64,000 nucleotides of DNA from UBA10348 sp002469915. GTDB lineage: Bacteria > Bacteroidota > Rhodothermia > Rhodothermales > UBA10348. Within the stretch, counting starts at the first letter, position 1. Every line of letters begins with the position of its first letter. The stretch lies in NCBI GenBank assembly GCA_029249345.1, contig JAQWHM010000017.1, positions 280,569-344,568 on the forward strand, given 5' to 3'. The translations under genes were made by a program, and so were the position numbers. This document shows, one piece after another, positions 55,004 through 63,949 of this stretch. Under the pieces are notes generated by a model. It had not been told where the DNA came from. It saw only the letters and a list, made by a program, of their open reading frames with translations, and did not search any database.

Positions 55004-56178
55004 CTATCCACCCAGTGCAGTTGTTACTTTGTCGGCAGCTTCTTGGAACAAGGTGGCCGTTTCAAGCGCCAACCCGCTTTCATCCAGTATCTGCTTTCCT
55101 TCTTCAGCATTGGTCCCTTGGAGGCGCACAATGAGAGGGATCGACATGTCAACTTTGCGGGCAGCTTCAGCTACACCCTTGGCGACGCGATCACATCGAA
55201 CAATTCCACCAAAGATGTTGACCAGAATGGCCTTCACTTCAGGGTCTTTCATAATGATCCGAAAGCCAGCTTCGACTGTGGTGGGATTGGCTGAACCGCC
55301 AACGTCCAAGAAGTTAGCTGGCTCACCGCCTGCAAGTTTAATAATGTCCATAGTGCCATGGCCAGACCCGCACCATTTACCATGCATCCTACATTTCCGT
55401 CCAACTTGACGTAATTAAGGTGATGCTCGGACGCTTGGACTTCCAAAGGATCTTCTTCGTGGACGTCTCTGAGCTCAGCAATGTCCTTGTGTCTGAACAG
55501 AGCGTTGTCATCAATATTGAGCTTCGCGTCAATGGCCAGTACATCCCCATCCGTGGTCAACGTCAGCGGATTGATTTCGGCAATTGAACAATCCGTTTCG
55601 TCGTAGGCCCGGTAGAGTGCCATGATGAACTTAACGGCTTTCTTGAAGGAATCGCCCTCAAAACCGAGTCCGAACGCCAGACGACGAGCCTGAAAGCCTT
55701 GCAGACCGATCACAGGATCAACCCATTCTTTCAGAATCAAGTCAGGCGTTTCTTCGGCGACTGTCTCAATTTCTACCCCTCCTTCCGTTGAGGCCATGAT
55801 CACAGGCTGGTTATTGCCTCGATCAAGGGTAATCCCCAAATAGAATTCTTTGTCGATATCGACCGCGTCGGCAATCAGTACAGAGCGTACCTTTTGTCCA
55901 GCGGGACCTGTTTGAGGCGTCTTTAGCATCATGCCAAGAATGGCATCCGCTTTTTCACGCACTTCATCGATTGAGCGGGCGAGTTTAACTCCGCCCCCTT
56001 TTCCTCGACCACCAGCGTGGATTTGCGCTTTTACAACAAACAGGTCGGTGCCCGTTTCTGTATGCAATTGAGTTGCAGCAGCAACAGCCTCTTCAGTCGT
56101 CGTGGCGAAAACGCCTCTCTGTACTGGTACGCCGTAGCGAGCAAGAATTTCTTTGGCCTGGTATTCGTGGACTTTCAT
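55004..56178 (-). pseudogene. sucC: sucC, succinyl-CoA synthetase beta subunit, broken by a single-base frameshift
   Basis: SucC pairs with SucD in the TCA cycle (succinyl-CoA to succinate with ATP/GTP). From ATG 56178 the first frame encodes residues 1-about 274 correctly: MKVHEYQAKEILARYG, KAQIHAGGRGKGGGVKLA, ATP-grasp residues, and GCMVNGAGLAMA. There the frame slips: bases after 55355 (minus strand) continue correctly only in another frame as TMDIIKLAGGEPANFLDVGG, IIMKDPEVKAILVNIFGGIVRCD, GTNAEEGKQILDESGL and ending at 55004. Exactly one base is missing between 55354 and 55355 (ATG GC-ACT ATG). Repaired, the protein would have 391 residues, normal. As sucC is conserved, a sequencing or assembly error is as likely as real loss. 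sucD is not adjacent. Confidence 0.9.
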
Positions 56179-56295
56179 CGGTTCTGGAAATACGTATACT
56201 TGACGAAATGAAAACTACGATGACCGGAAAGCATATACTCTCTTTCTGAACGAATGACGTCTTAATTCTCCGTTTCTTTTAAGCGGAGCCCCAGA

Positions 56296-57378
56296 ATGAC
56301 CTACGATCTCCACATTATCAAACGTTTTTTGATGGGATATCTCCTTTTAACAGGGGGATTAATCATTTTTTTCGTCGTTCTACACTACGTAGAGTACATC
56401 GATGACTTCATGGATCGAGGGGCAACCATGAAAGAAGTCTTTTTTGTGTACTACCCAAACTACATTCCAGAGATTGTTCGCCTCACTTCTCCTCTGGCTC
56501 TTTTTATATCTGCCGTATTTCTTACGGGGAGACTTTCCCAAAAACTAGAGATAGCTTCTCTTCAAACCGCCGGTGTTTCTTTATACCGACTCTTACTCCC
56601 CTTTGTCCTTGTCGGCGTTTTTGTAACTGGCTTCATGTTTTGGTTTAACGGTTGGATTGTGCCCCAAACCAACAGGACGCGAATCGCTTTTGAGCAGGAC
56701 TACACAAAGGACGCAGCCTCAGGTGCCGAATACGCCAATATTCATCGGCAAAACTCCCCGGGAAGTATCATTTCCGTGAACTTCTACGAGCGGAACTCAA
56801 AAACAGCCACGGCGGTCACCTTTCAATCGTACACCAAGGACGGTGTTATGGTGGAACGTATCGATGCGGATAGAATGACTTGGATAGACTCGCTTTCCGT
56901 CTGGCGCTTGCTAAACCCTGTAATCGTCTCTTTTCAAGAAGACGGGCAGTTTGAGCGCTGGGAAGTAGTCCGTTTAGACACCACCCTATCCATCCGGCCT
57001 CGTGATTTAGCCAGGACTAGTGGAGATGTGGAGGCCATGACGATCGGGGAAGCCAGAGATTATTTGGACACCCTTAAGCGCACGGGAGCAAATCGAATCG
57101 GGCAGTCTCTCGTCACGTACTACGGTAAATATTCCTACCCATTCGCCAATTTCATTCTCATTCTACTAGCCGTTCCTCTTGCGTCCGTCCGCAGAAAGGG
57201 TGGGCAAGCCGTACAACTGGGAATTGGCCTCTTCATCGCCTTTGTCTATTTGGCTCTGATGAAACTGATTGAACCTTTCGGGTACGCGAACACCATTACA
57301 CCCATCACTGCCGCGTGGCTGCCACATATTCTGTTTTTGATTTTTGCGGGCCTGGTGCTCTGGCGTGTCCCCAAATAA
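56296..57378 (+). CDS. LptF/LptG-family LPS export permease
   Basis: 360 residues with six membrane helices in two groups (residues about 10-120 and 275-355) and a periplasmic jellyroll domain between. The opening LHIIKRFLMGYLLLTGGLIIFFVVLHYVEYIDDF and the NYIPEIVRLTSPLALFISAVFLTGRLSQKLEI segment match YjgP/YjgQ proteins. LptF and LptG form the LptB2FG exporter that extracts LPS from the inner membrane. Only one permease gene is present here. LptD lies upstream in the same direction but separated by two minus-strand genes. Confidence 0.92.
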   Translation: MTYDLHIIKRFLMGYLLLTGGLIIFFVVLHYVEYIDDFMDRGATMKEVFFVYYPNYIPEIVRLTSPLALFISAVFLTGRLSQKLEIASLQTAGVSLYRLLLPFVLVGVFVTGFMFWFNGWIVPQTNRTRIAFEQDYTKDAASGAEYANIHRQNSPGSIISVNFYERNSKTATAVTFQSYTKDGVMVERIDADRMTWIDSLSVWRLLNPVIVSFQEDGQFERWEVVRLDTTLSIRPRDLARTSGDVEAMTIGEARDYLDTLKRTGANRIGQSLVTYYGKYSYPFANFILILLAVPLASVRRKGGQAVQLGIGLFIAFVYLALMKLIEPFGYANTITPITAAWLPHILFLIFAGLVLWRVPK

Positions 57379-57386
57379 GAGCGTGT

Positions 57387-57713
57387 TTAGGCTTCTCCGC
57401 CGGGCATTCCAAAATGAACAGCTGGTCCCTGCTGAGCGCTATCGTCAATCTCTCCGTGTGCCCTCTCAAACCGCTCTATATTCTCTGCTAACGCTCTGAG
57501 TAGCCGTTTCGCATGCTGTGGAGTCACGATTATGCGGCTTTTAACTCTGGCTTTAGGAACGCCCGGCATAACCCGAATAAAATCCAGAATAAACTCCTCT
57601 GAGGAGTGCGCGAGCATGACCAGATTTGAATACGTGCCTTCCGCTATCTCTTCAGATAGCTCGATATTTATTTGCGGGCCGTTGCCCTTCTTGTCTTCTT
57701 TGTTGTCTTTCAT
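57387..57713 (-). CDS. DUF3467-family protein
   Basis: 108 residues, with PQINIELSEEIAEGTYSNLVMLAHSSEEFILDFIRVMPGVPKARVKSRIIVTPQHAKRLL arranged as in DUF3467: 'y.N...v.hs..dF.lDF......p...v.sRi...p..aK.l...L..ni..ye'. These small cytosolic proteins of unknown function occur widely in Bacteroidota. It starts 8 bases after the cystathionine beta-synthase stop, so the two probably share a transcript. Confidence 0.88.
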   Translation of the reverse strand: MKDNKEDKKGNGPQINIELSEEIAEGTYSNLVMLAHSSEEFILDFIRVMPGVPKARVKSRIIVTPQHAKRLLRALAENIERFERAHGEIDDSAQQGPAVHFGMPGGEA

Positions 57714-57721
57714 AATGAGGT

Positions 57722-59119
57722 TTAGGATCCTGAGTTTGATTGTGCTGCAAGAGCTCCGATCAGGTCACTTTTGGTAATAATTGAAAAGGTGCCATCCACT
57801 TCTGAAATAAGGATGGCTCCGGGGGCCTCTTTCAGCAACGAAATCAGACCGTCCAAAGGGGTGTCACGATCTACAACAGGAAATGGAGCGCCCATGTTGT
57901 CCGAGACAGGATGTTCACGTGCATCAGGTTCTTCAATCAACCTATTCAGCACGACAGATTCTGTTAAGCTGCCAACTACGGATCCATTATCCAGCACGGG
58001 AAGCTGAGAAATACCGAGATCTACCATACGATCAATGGCTTCCTGAAGCGTATCGGCCGGACTAACCGAGACCAGCTGGGCACTTCCAGAGGCATTGGGA
58101 ATGATATCACCAGCCTTTAGCGATGTCTCCTCACTTAGAAAACCATGACTCCTCATCCAGGTATCATTATAGGTTTTGGAGAGGTATCTGAAACCGGTGT
58201 CAGGCAAGAGAATCACGATCACATCGTCTGCGGTGAGCTCCGATTTGTGTTCATTCATCCATTTTAAGGCGCCATTTACAGCAAGCCCGCTTGATTGGCC
58301 TACAAACAGCCCTTCTTCTTCGGCAAGACGTCTGGTCACTAACATGTTGTCCCGATCACTTGAACGGACGTAGTGGTCCAACAGACTAAAGTTCATGTTT
58401 TTGGCAAGAATATCTTCTCCTGCCCCCTCGGTCAAATACGGATAGATTTCCGCATGATCGAATTCACCCGTGTGGAAATACTTGAAATAGACCGATCCGT
58501 ACGTGTCTACTCCGATAATTTGTACATCTTCATTCTGCTCTTTCAGATACTGGGCGGTTCCAGATATGGTGCCCCCCGTGCCTGAAGACGCCACGTAATG
58601 GGTGATCTTGCCTTCGGTCTGGTCCCAGACTTCCGGACCGGACGAAGCGTAATGGGCTGATGCGTTAGAGGGATTGTCGTACTGGTTGAGATAGACTGAA
58701 TTAGGCGTCTCCTCTGCGAGTCTTCGAGAAACAGAGTAGTATGAGCGTGGATCTTCCGGAGCAACATTTGTCGGGCAAATCAGCACTTGAGCACCGAGCG
58801 CCCGAAGCATATCGGCTTTTTCAGGACTTTGCTTGTCTGTGGTGGTAAAAATACACTTGTATCCCTTTGTGATAGCCGCTAGCGCGATTCCTGCACCCGT
58901 ATTACCCGACGTTCCTTCTACAATCGTTCCTCCAGGCTTCAGACTTCCGTCACGCTCTGCGGCTTCTACCATAGCAACCCCGATGCGGTCTTTTACCGAT
59001 CCTCCTGGGTTGAAATACTCCACTTTTGCGAGTACCGTACAGGGGAAATCCTTGAAAAGGGAGTTCAGTCTAACCAGCGGCGTATTACCCACGGTTTCTA
59101 GAATAGAATCATGCCACAT
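57722..59119 (-). CDS. Cystathionine beta-synthase, PLP enzyme with C-terminal CBS-domain pair
   Basis: 465 residues. Residues 1-330 are the fold type II PLP domain: SILETVGNTPLVRLN, NPGGSVKDRIG with the cofactor Lys43, EGTSGNTGAGIALAA and SGTGGTISGTAQYL, plus GLFVGQSSGLAVNGAL. Residues about 340-460 hold two CBS motifs (SPADTLQEAIDRMVDLGISQLPVLDNG; DRDTPLDGLISLLKEAPGAILISEVDG). The reaction joins homocysteine and serine to cystathionine, or can make H2S. CBS pairs usually sense S-adenosylmethionine or nucleotides. Cysteine synthase cannot be excluded, but the CBS pair favours this call. Confidence 0.9.
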   Translation of the reverse strand: MWHDSILETVGNTPLVRLNSLFKDFPCTVLAKVEYFNPGGSVKDRIGVAMVEAAERDGSLKPGGTIVEGTSGNTGAGIALAAITKGYKCIFTTTDKQSPEKADMLRALGAQVLICPTNVAPEDPRSYYSVSRRLAEETPNSVYLNQYDNPSNASAHYASSGPEVWDQTEGKITHYVASSGTGGTISGTAQYLKEQNEDVQIIGVDTYGSVYFKYFHTGEFDHAEIYPYLTEGAGEDILAKNMNFSLLDHYVRSSDRDNMLVTRRLAEEEGLFVGQSSGLAVNGALKWMNEHKSELTADDVIVILLPDTGFRYLSKTYNDTWMRSHGFLSEETSLKAGDIIPNASGSAQLVSVSPADTLQEAIDRMVDLGISQLPVLDNGSVVGSLTESVVLNRLIEEPDAREHPVSDNMGAPFPVVDRDTPLDGLISLLKEAPGAILISEVDGTFSIITKSDLIGALAAQSNSGS

Positions 59120-59173
59120 AAAAAGACTGCCTTCTGAGTAGATCGATTGTACTATATTTGAACCACCTAAGGT

Positions 59174-59206
59174 ACGGAACCCGCGCGGTTAACGCGCAAG
59201 TTCCGT
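59174..59206 (+). promoter_or_regulatory. Inverted repeat in the leader between cystathionine beta-synthase and the histidine kinase
   Basis: ACGGAAC-cc-GCGCG and CGCGC-aa-GTTCCGT form a 12-bp interrupted hairpin with a 5-base loop. Thirteen bases upstream lies TATATTTG (59153-59160), which fits the Bacteroidota -7 consensus on the plus strand. There is no T tract, so it is more like an operator or 5'-leader structure than a terminator. Function unproven. Confidence 0.45.
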
Positions 59207-59248
59207 TTGAGAAGCGTATGAACACCGTCTGTCTCCTTTGGAGTATCC

Positions 59249-60685
59249 ATGTCAGAGATTAATTCTCCTTTCGGAATGATCGAGCCAGATTTACTGGTAG
59301 CTACGTCCGGTCCTGAAGGGAATATTTACTCCCGAAATGCCGCGTGGATTTCCGTTTTTGGAAACGAGGAAGACCTGTGGTCCCGACTGCTTCCGGAAGA
59401 TGCAGAAACTGCACGCCAAAACTTTGGTGAGGCTTCCCGTGGGTCACTCGTCACGCATGCGTTGTTTTTGGTCTCTCGACAAGACCGCGACCTTCCCACT
59501 CCGGTGCTTTTGCATTTCGTGCCAGTTGGCGGCACCCAGGGATCGGCACTCGTATCAGTTGCTATTTCTGGCGAGATTTTGGCGGAACCCTCTTCATGGA
59601 CAGAAAGCCAAACCCAGCGGCACCGAATGGAAACGTTGGGTCGAATGACTATGGGCATGGCTCATGATTTCAACAACCTGTTGGGTGGCATTCTAGGGCA
59701 TGTCGAATTGCGGCGTCATGAAGGCCATCAATCAAGCGAAGAACATCTGGATACGATTGAGCAGGCTGCACGAGATGGAGCGGAATTAATTAGCAAGATT
59801 CAGCGCTACATCCGTCAAGAAGCCCGGTCCACCTTCGAGCATATCGATCTGACCGCCCTCGTTAGTGAGTGTATTTCTTTTACCAAGCCGTATTGGTTTA
59901 ACGAACCGAGACGCCAAGGTATCGATATTGATGTCCAATCTACTCTTGGCGAATTACCTTCCATCGAAGGATCTGCGCCTGAACTTCGCGATGTTTTTGT
60001 CAATCTAATCCTGAACGCCGTTTATGCATTAAACGCTGGCGGAAGTATTTCCTTCTCAGGTCATTCTGAAGCCGGATCCGTGTATATTCTTGTGACAGAT
60101 ACAGGTACCGGTATGTCGAGCGAGGTTCAAAAACACGTGTTCGAACCCCTGTATTCGACGAAGGGAGAACGTGGAACCGGAATGGGATTAGCAGTCGCGG
60201 CGGGAATAATGAGAGAGCATGGTGGTGCGATATCCGTGTCATCAGCATTGGGAAAAGGAACCACATTCACACTCACTTTTCCGATTCAGGCTAACATTGA
60301 GGAGACGAAACCAGACCCGGTACCAACATCAAAAACAGCGGAATCCAGAAGTGTCCTAGTGGTAGATGATGAGGAAATGGTGCTCAATGTGATCTCGCGC
60401 CTTCTGTCTATTCGAGGGCATAACGTGACCAAAGCCAGTTCTGGACAAGAGGCCTTAACCTATTTCGATAAATTGTCGTTCGATATTGTTATCACCGATC
60501 AGGGCATGCCGGAAATGAGCGGCCGCGAACTAGCCTTCCAGATTCGTAAGGAGCAACCGGACCTACCTATCATTTTGCTCACGGGTGACACTGATTTAAG
60601 CGTGGACTCACAGATCATCAATCAAGTCATGACAAAACCGTTTAGGATTGATGCTGTTGAGGCAGCAATTGTCGCACTCACCTGA
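59249..60685 (+). CDS. Hybrid sensor histidine kinase with PAS-like input and C-terminal receiver
   Basis: 478 residues from an ATG with GGAG five bases upstream. Residues 5-110 are a PAS-like region (FGMIEPDLLVATSGPEGNIYSRN). The HisKA box has MAHDFNNLLGGILGH (phosphorylated His139), then an ATPase domain with VNLILNAVYAL (N box), VTDTGTGMSSEVQKHVFEPLYSTKG and GTGMGLAVAAGIM. A receiver domain (about 370-478) has VVDDEE and DQGMPEM with phospho-acceptor Asp417 and the Lys of TKPF. No membrane helix, so it is cytosolic. No separate response regulator or DNA-binding domain is close. Signal unknown. Confidence 0.92.
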   Translation: MSEINSPFGMIEPDLLVATSGPEGNIYSRNAAWISVFGNEEDLWSRLLPEDAETARQNFGEASRGSLVTHALFLVSRQDRDLPTPVLLHFVPVGGTQGSALVSVAISGEILAEPSSWTESQTQRHRMETLGRMTMGMAHDFNNLLGGILGHVELRRHEGHQSSEEHLDTIEQAARDGAELISKIQRYIRQEARSTFEHIDLTALVSECISFTKPYWFNEPRRQGIDIDVQSTLGELPSIEGSAPELRDVFVNLILNAVYALNAGGSISFSGHSEAGSVYILVTDTGTGMSSEVQKHVFEPLYSTKGERGTGMGLAVAAGIMREHGGAISVSSALGKGTTFTLTFPIQANIEETKPDPVPTSKTAESRSVLVVDDEEMVLNVISRLLSIRGHNVTKASSGQEALTYFDKLSFDIVITDQGMPEMSGRELAFQIRKEQPDLPIILLTGDTDLSVDSQIINQVMTKPFRIDAVEAAIVALT

Positions 60686-60727
60686 CGGATCATCCCGATC
60701 TCAGACAAGTTGTCAGCAATGCTAGAT

Positions 60728-60757
60728 TGGCCCGGTTTTTGGAGCTTCTTCGGGCCA
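60728..60757 (+). terminator. Possible terminator hairpin between the histidine kinase and lon
   Basis: A 7-bp stem TGGCCCG (60728-60734) with CGGGCCA (60751-60757) and a 16-base loop, followed by TTGACTTTTG. The T tract is short, so it may be a weak terminator or a leader structure of lon. Confidence 0.35.
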
Positions 60758-60801
60758 TTGACTTTTGATCTACAATCGCCCACGAGAAACAACAGAATTA
60801 T

Positions 60802-63294
60802 ATGCTTTCGGACCTGGTTTACCTTCTGGATGATGATCCTGAACAGAGCATTCCTCTACCAACGGCCGATGAAGAAAAGGAAATGAGCCTGGCAGATGTG
60901 CCGGCCGTTCTGCCCATTCTCACGCTTCGTAACACAGTACTTTTTCCGGGTGTAGTTCTGCCTATCACGGTTGGGAGAGATACCTCCCTCAAACTGGTGA
61001 AGGATGCTTTCGGAGATGACCGATTAATCGGTGTTGTAGCTCAAAAGCGCTCTGAAACCGAGAATCCCTCTCCCTCGGACCTCTACGAGTACGGTACGGT
61101 CGCAAGTATCTTGAAGTTGATCAAGATGCCTGACGGGTCCAAATCCATCGTCATTCAGGGAAAACGTCGATTCCGAATTTCTGAGTTTGTTCAGACTGAA
61201 CCTTACTTCACGGCCAAAGTCGAGCCGGTAGTGGAAGATTTAGTAGGTGAGGACATCGAAATTCAGGCTAGAATCAGGTCGATCAAGGAGCTGGCTATCC
61301 AGATCGTCAATCTATCGCCTAACCTTCCAAGCGAAGCTGCTTATGCGATTCAAAATATTGACTCCCCGACTTTTTTAATCCACTTCATCGCCTCTAATCT
61401 TCAGATTGAAGTAGGCGATAAGCAGACTCTGCTCGAAACGCTGCCGCTCGTCGAACGAGCTGACCTAGTCATGAACCACCTGAATCAGGAATTACAGGTG
61501 CTTCAATTGTCCGAAGAAATCCGCTCCCGTGTTAAAACGGATGTAGATCAGCAGCAGCGTGAATATCTCCTTCGACAGCAGATGAAGGCGATTCAGGACG
61601 AGCTTGGAGAAACTGAGGGGGGTGGCAACGACGTCATTGAACTGCGTCAGCGTGCAGATAAAAAGCGGTTGCCAGAGGAAGTGAGAGAGGTATTGAAGAA
61701 AGAATTGGACAAACTAGCCCGGTCCAATCCAGCCTCCCCAGACTATGCAGTAACTAGAAATTACGTCGATTGGATTCTGGATACTCCTTGGATGGACTAC
61801 TCTGAAGACCAACTCAATATTCCGCGTGCTGGCGAAATCCTGAACGAAGATCATTATGGTCTGGAGGCCGTCAAACAGCGTATTCTAGAGTACTTGGCCG
61901 TTCTCAAACTAAAAGGCGACATGAAAGCACCCATTCTGTGCTTCCATGGACCACCAGGAGTGGGTAAAACCAGTCTAGGAAAGAGTATTGCTCGCGCTCT
62001 GGGGCGTGAATTTGTTCGTATGTCTTTGGGAGGCGTACGCGATGAGGCTGAGATTCGTGGCCATCGGCGTACCTATGTAGGGGCGTTGCCCGGTCGCATC
62101 ATTCAAGGCATGAAAAAGGCAGGCACAGCCAATCCTGTTTTCATGCTCGATGAAGTAGACAAATTGGGATCAGACTTTCGTGGAGACCCCTCCTCTGCCT
62201 TGCTGGAGGTGCTAGACCCCGAACAAAATATCGCGTTTAACGACCACTATCTCGAAGTGGACTACGACCTCTCCAATGTGCTCTTTATCGCCACGGCCAA
62301 CTATTTAGAAATGATTCCGGCGCCCCTCAGGGATCGCATGGAAATGATTGAGATCAATGGGTATACCCAAGAAGAGAAACTAGCCATCGCTCGGCAGTAT
62401 CTCGTTCCTCGCCAGGTTGAACGGAATGGGCTAAAGAAGAAGCAGTTTTCACTGACATCTCCTGCTCTCAAACTCATCATTGATGGATACACGAGAGAAT
62501 CTGGTGTTCGCCAACTGGAACGAACCATTGGCTCTGTGGCCAGAGGGGTGGCCAAAAAGGTGGCCATGGAAGAGTCTACAGGCGAGAAAGTAGAGGCGGA
62601 TCACATTGAAGATTATCTTAAAGCCCGAAAATACTTCTCAGATGTAGCTGAGAGGACCGAGGTCCCAGGCGTCGCCACCGGTTTGGCCTGGACACCCGTT
62701 GGCGGTGATATTCTCTTCATCGAGGCTTCCGTTTCAAGAGGATCGGGCAGAATGGTTCTGACAGGGCAACTCGGTGATGTGATGAAAGAGTCCGCTCAAG
62801 CAGCGCTTTCATACGTGAAAGCTCAAGCACAGGATTGGGGCATTCCTCAGGATGCATTTAAGCATTGGGACCTCCATGTGCATGTCCCAGCAGGTGGAAT
62901 ACCTAAAGACGGACCTTCGGCCGGAGTATCCATGCTCTCGGCACTGATTTCCATTTACACCCAAAGACGTGTTCGGCACAACGTGGCTATGACGGGAGAA
63001 ATCACGCTCCGAGGACTAGTGCTTCCTGTTGGCGGAATTAAGGAAAAAGTACTGGCCGCAAAACGAGCAGGCATTAAATCGGTGATCCTACCGGACAAGA
63101 ACCGCAAAGATGTAGAAGAAATTGCTGCATCCTCCCTACGCGGTCTATCTATCTCCTACGTAAAAAGGATGTCAGAAGTGATTGATCTGGCACTTTTAAA
63201 ACGTCCGATCAACAATCCCGCGACGTTTTTCGCCGTTCCGGACAAAGAGCGCCCTGTCTCAACAAACGGAGAAGAGAAGACCGTTCATGCCTAA
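60802..63294 (+). CDS. lon: Lon, ATP-dependent AAA+ serine protease
   Basis: 830 residues, normal for Lon. The substrate-binding LON domain (about 25-230) opens with VLPILTLRNTVLFPGVVLPI; the ATPase has Walker A GPPGVGKTSLGKSI and Walker B VFMLDEVDK with the RGDPSSALLEVLDPEQN arm; the protease domain has the catalytic Ser in PKDGPSAGVSML and Lys in GGIKEKVLAAKRAGI. Lon degrades damaged and regulatory proteins in the cytosol. Its stop overlaps the stop of a minus-strand gene. Confidence 0.98.
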   Translation: MLSDLVYLLDDDPEQSIPLPTADEEKEMSLADVPAVLPILTLRNTVLFPGVVLPITVGRDTSLKLVKDAFGDDRLIGVVAQKRSETENPSPSDLYEYGTVASILKLIKMPDGSKSIVIQGKRRFRISEFVQTEPYFTAKVEPVVEDLVGEDIEIQARIRSIKELAIQIVNLSPNLPSEAAYAIQNIDSPTFLIHFIASNLQIEVGDKQTLLETLPLVERADLVMNHLNQELQVLQLSEEIRSRVKTDVDQQQREYLLRQQMKAIQDELGETEGGGNDVIELRQRADKKRLPEEVREVLKKELDKLARSNPASPDYAVTRNYVDWILDTPWMDYSEDQLNIPRAGEILNEDHYGLEAVKQRILEYLAVLKLKGDMKAPILCFHGPPGVGKTSLGKSIARALGREFVRMSLGGVRDEAEIRGHRRTYVGALPGRIIQGMKKAGTANPVFMLDEVDKLGSDFRGDPSSALLEVLDPEQNIAFNDHYLEVDYDLSNVLFIATANYLEMIPAPLRDRMEMIEINGYTQEEKLAIARQYLVPRQVERNGLKKKQFSLTSPALKLIIDGYTRESGVRQLERTIGSVARGVAKKVAMEESTGEKVEADHIEDYLKARKYFSDVAERTEVPGVATGLAWTPVGGDILFIEASVSRGSGRMVLTGQLGDVMKESAQAALSYVKAQAQDWGIPQDAFKHWDLHVHVPAGGIPKDGPSAGVSMLSALISIYTQRRVRHNVAMTGEITLRGLVLPVGGIKEKVLAAKRAGIKSVILPDKNRKDVEEIAASSLRGLSISYVKRMSEVIDLALLKRPINNPATFFAVPDKERPVSTNGEEKTVHA

Positions 63295-63575
63295 TGGTCT
63301 GAATGAGAAGAGGATTCTCCCTTCTTTTTTGAGTGCGACTCCTCGACGATCACCGCATCAGAGACGCGCTCTCTCGGATCATGCTCATCTAAAAATGCCT
63401 GTTCTGCCTGATCCCAAATATCAGACAGGGTAGTCACGGTATAGCTCACGACCGTTTCGGCCGTTTTAAATAGCGTCCCGGTGACGAAGATCGCCTTCCC
63501 AACCAGATTCAACTGATCAAATTCAATTATTTGATCAGTCCTCTGCTTTTTTGAACCGTGATGAGAGTCGGGCAT
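63291..63575 (-). CDS. Small hypothetical protein with helical core and charged ends
   Basis: 94 residues, not recognised. The core LVGKAIFVTGTLFKTAETVVSYTVTTLSDIWDQAEQAFL looks like a long amphipathic helix and may associate with membrane or granules; the tail is Lys/Glu/Ser/His-rich. It starts 6 bases after the stop of the next gene on the same strand, so the two are probably co-transcribed. The ORF ends against the lon stop, showing real use of the sequence. Confidence 0.5.
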   Translation of the reverse strand: MPDSHHGSKKQRTDQIIEFDQLNLVGKAIFVTGTLFKTAETVVSYTVTTLSDIWDQAEQAFLDEHDPRERVSDAVIVEESHSKKKGESSSHSDH

Positions 63576-63581
63576 ACTCGT

Positions 63582-63911
63582 TTACTCCGTGGAATCTGAC
63601 GCCTTTTTAGGGGTCTTCTTGGGAGATGCCTTTTTCGTTGTTTTCCGCTTTGCAGCTGGCTTTTTAGAAGCTGTTTTCTTCTTTTCGGCAGCCTCTTTTG
63701 TCGCATCGTCTGTTTCTTGCTCGGAATCATCCTCAGCTGGCCACCCATTCTCCATAGCCTCGGAAAATGAAGAAACGACTTCTTGGACGCCGTCAACGAA
63801 TGCTTTCGCCGCGGACTCCGCGAGGAATGTCAGCTTTTCTTCCGCATTCAGGGAATCAAAGGCCTCTCGAGTTGATGAGTACTCCTCGCTTCGGGATTTT
63901 TTTTCGCACAT
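63582..63911 (-). CDS. Small protein with helical head and histone-like Lys/Ala-rich tail
   Basis: 109 residues. The first 55 (SLNAEEKLTFLAESAAKAFVDGVQEVVSSFSEAM) resemble a phasin-like or four-helix segment; residues 60-75 are acidic; the last 35 are KKKTASKKPAAKRKTTKKASPKKTPKK, in pieces of the kind found in histone H1-like bacterial proteins and PhaF-type phasins. DNA or polyphosphate/PHA-granule binding is possible. No phaC is nearby. Pairing with the 94-residue gene is noted; function not assigned. Confidence 0.55.
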   Translation of the reverse strand: MCEKKSRSEEYSSTREAFDSLNAEEKLTFLAESAAKAFVDGVQEVVSSFSEAMENGWPAEDDSEQETDDATKEAAEKKKTASKKPAAKRKTTKKASPKKTPKKASDSTE

Positions 63912-63949
63912 GACGTTCGTCGGGATCGGTTTAACAAAGATGCTTTCTT

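Noticed and set aside
55340..55365. Programmed frameshift in sucC
   Set aside because: No slippery heptamer or stimulatory structure; SucC is not known to need frameshifting.
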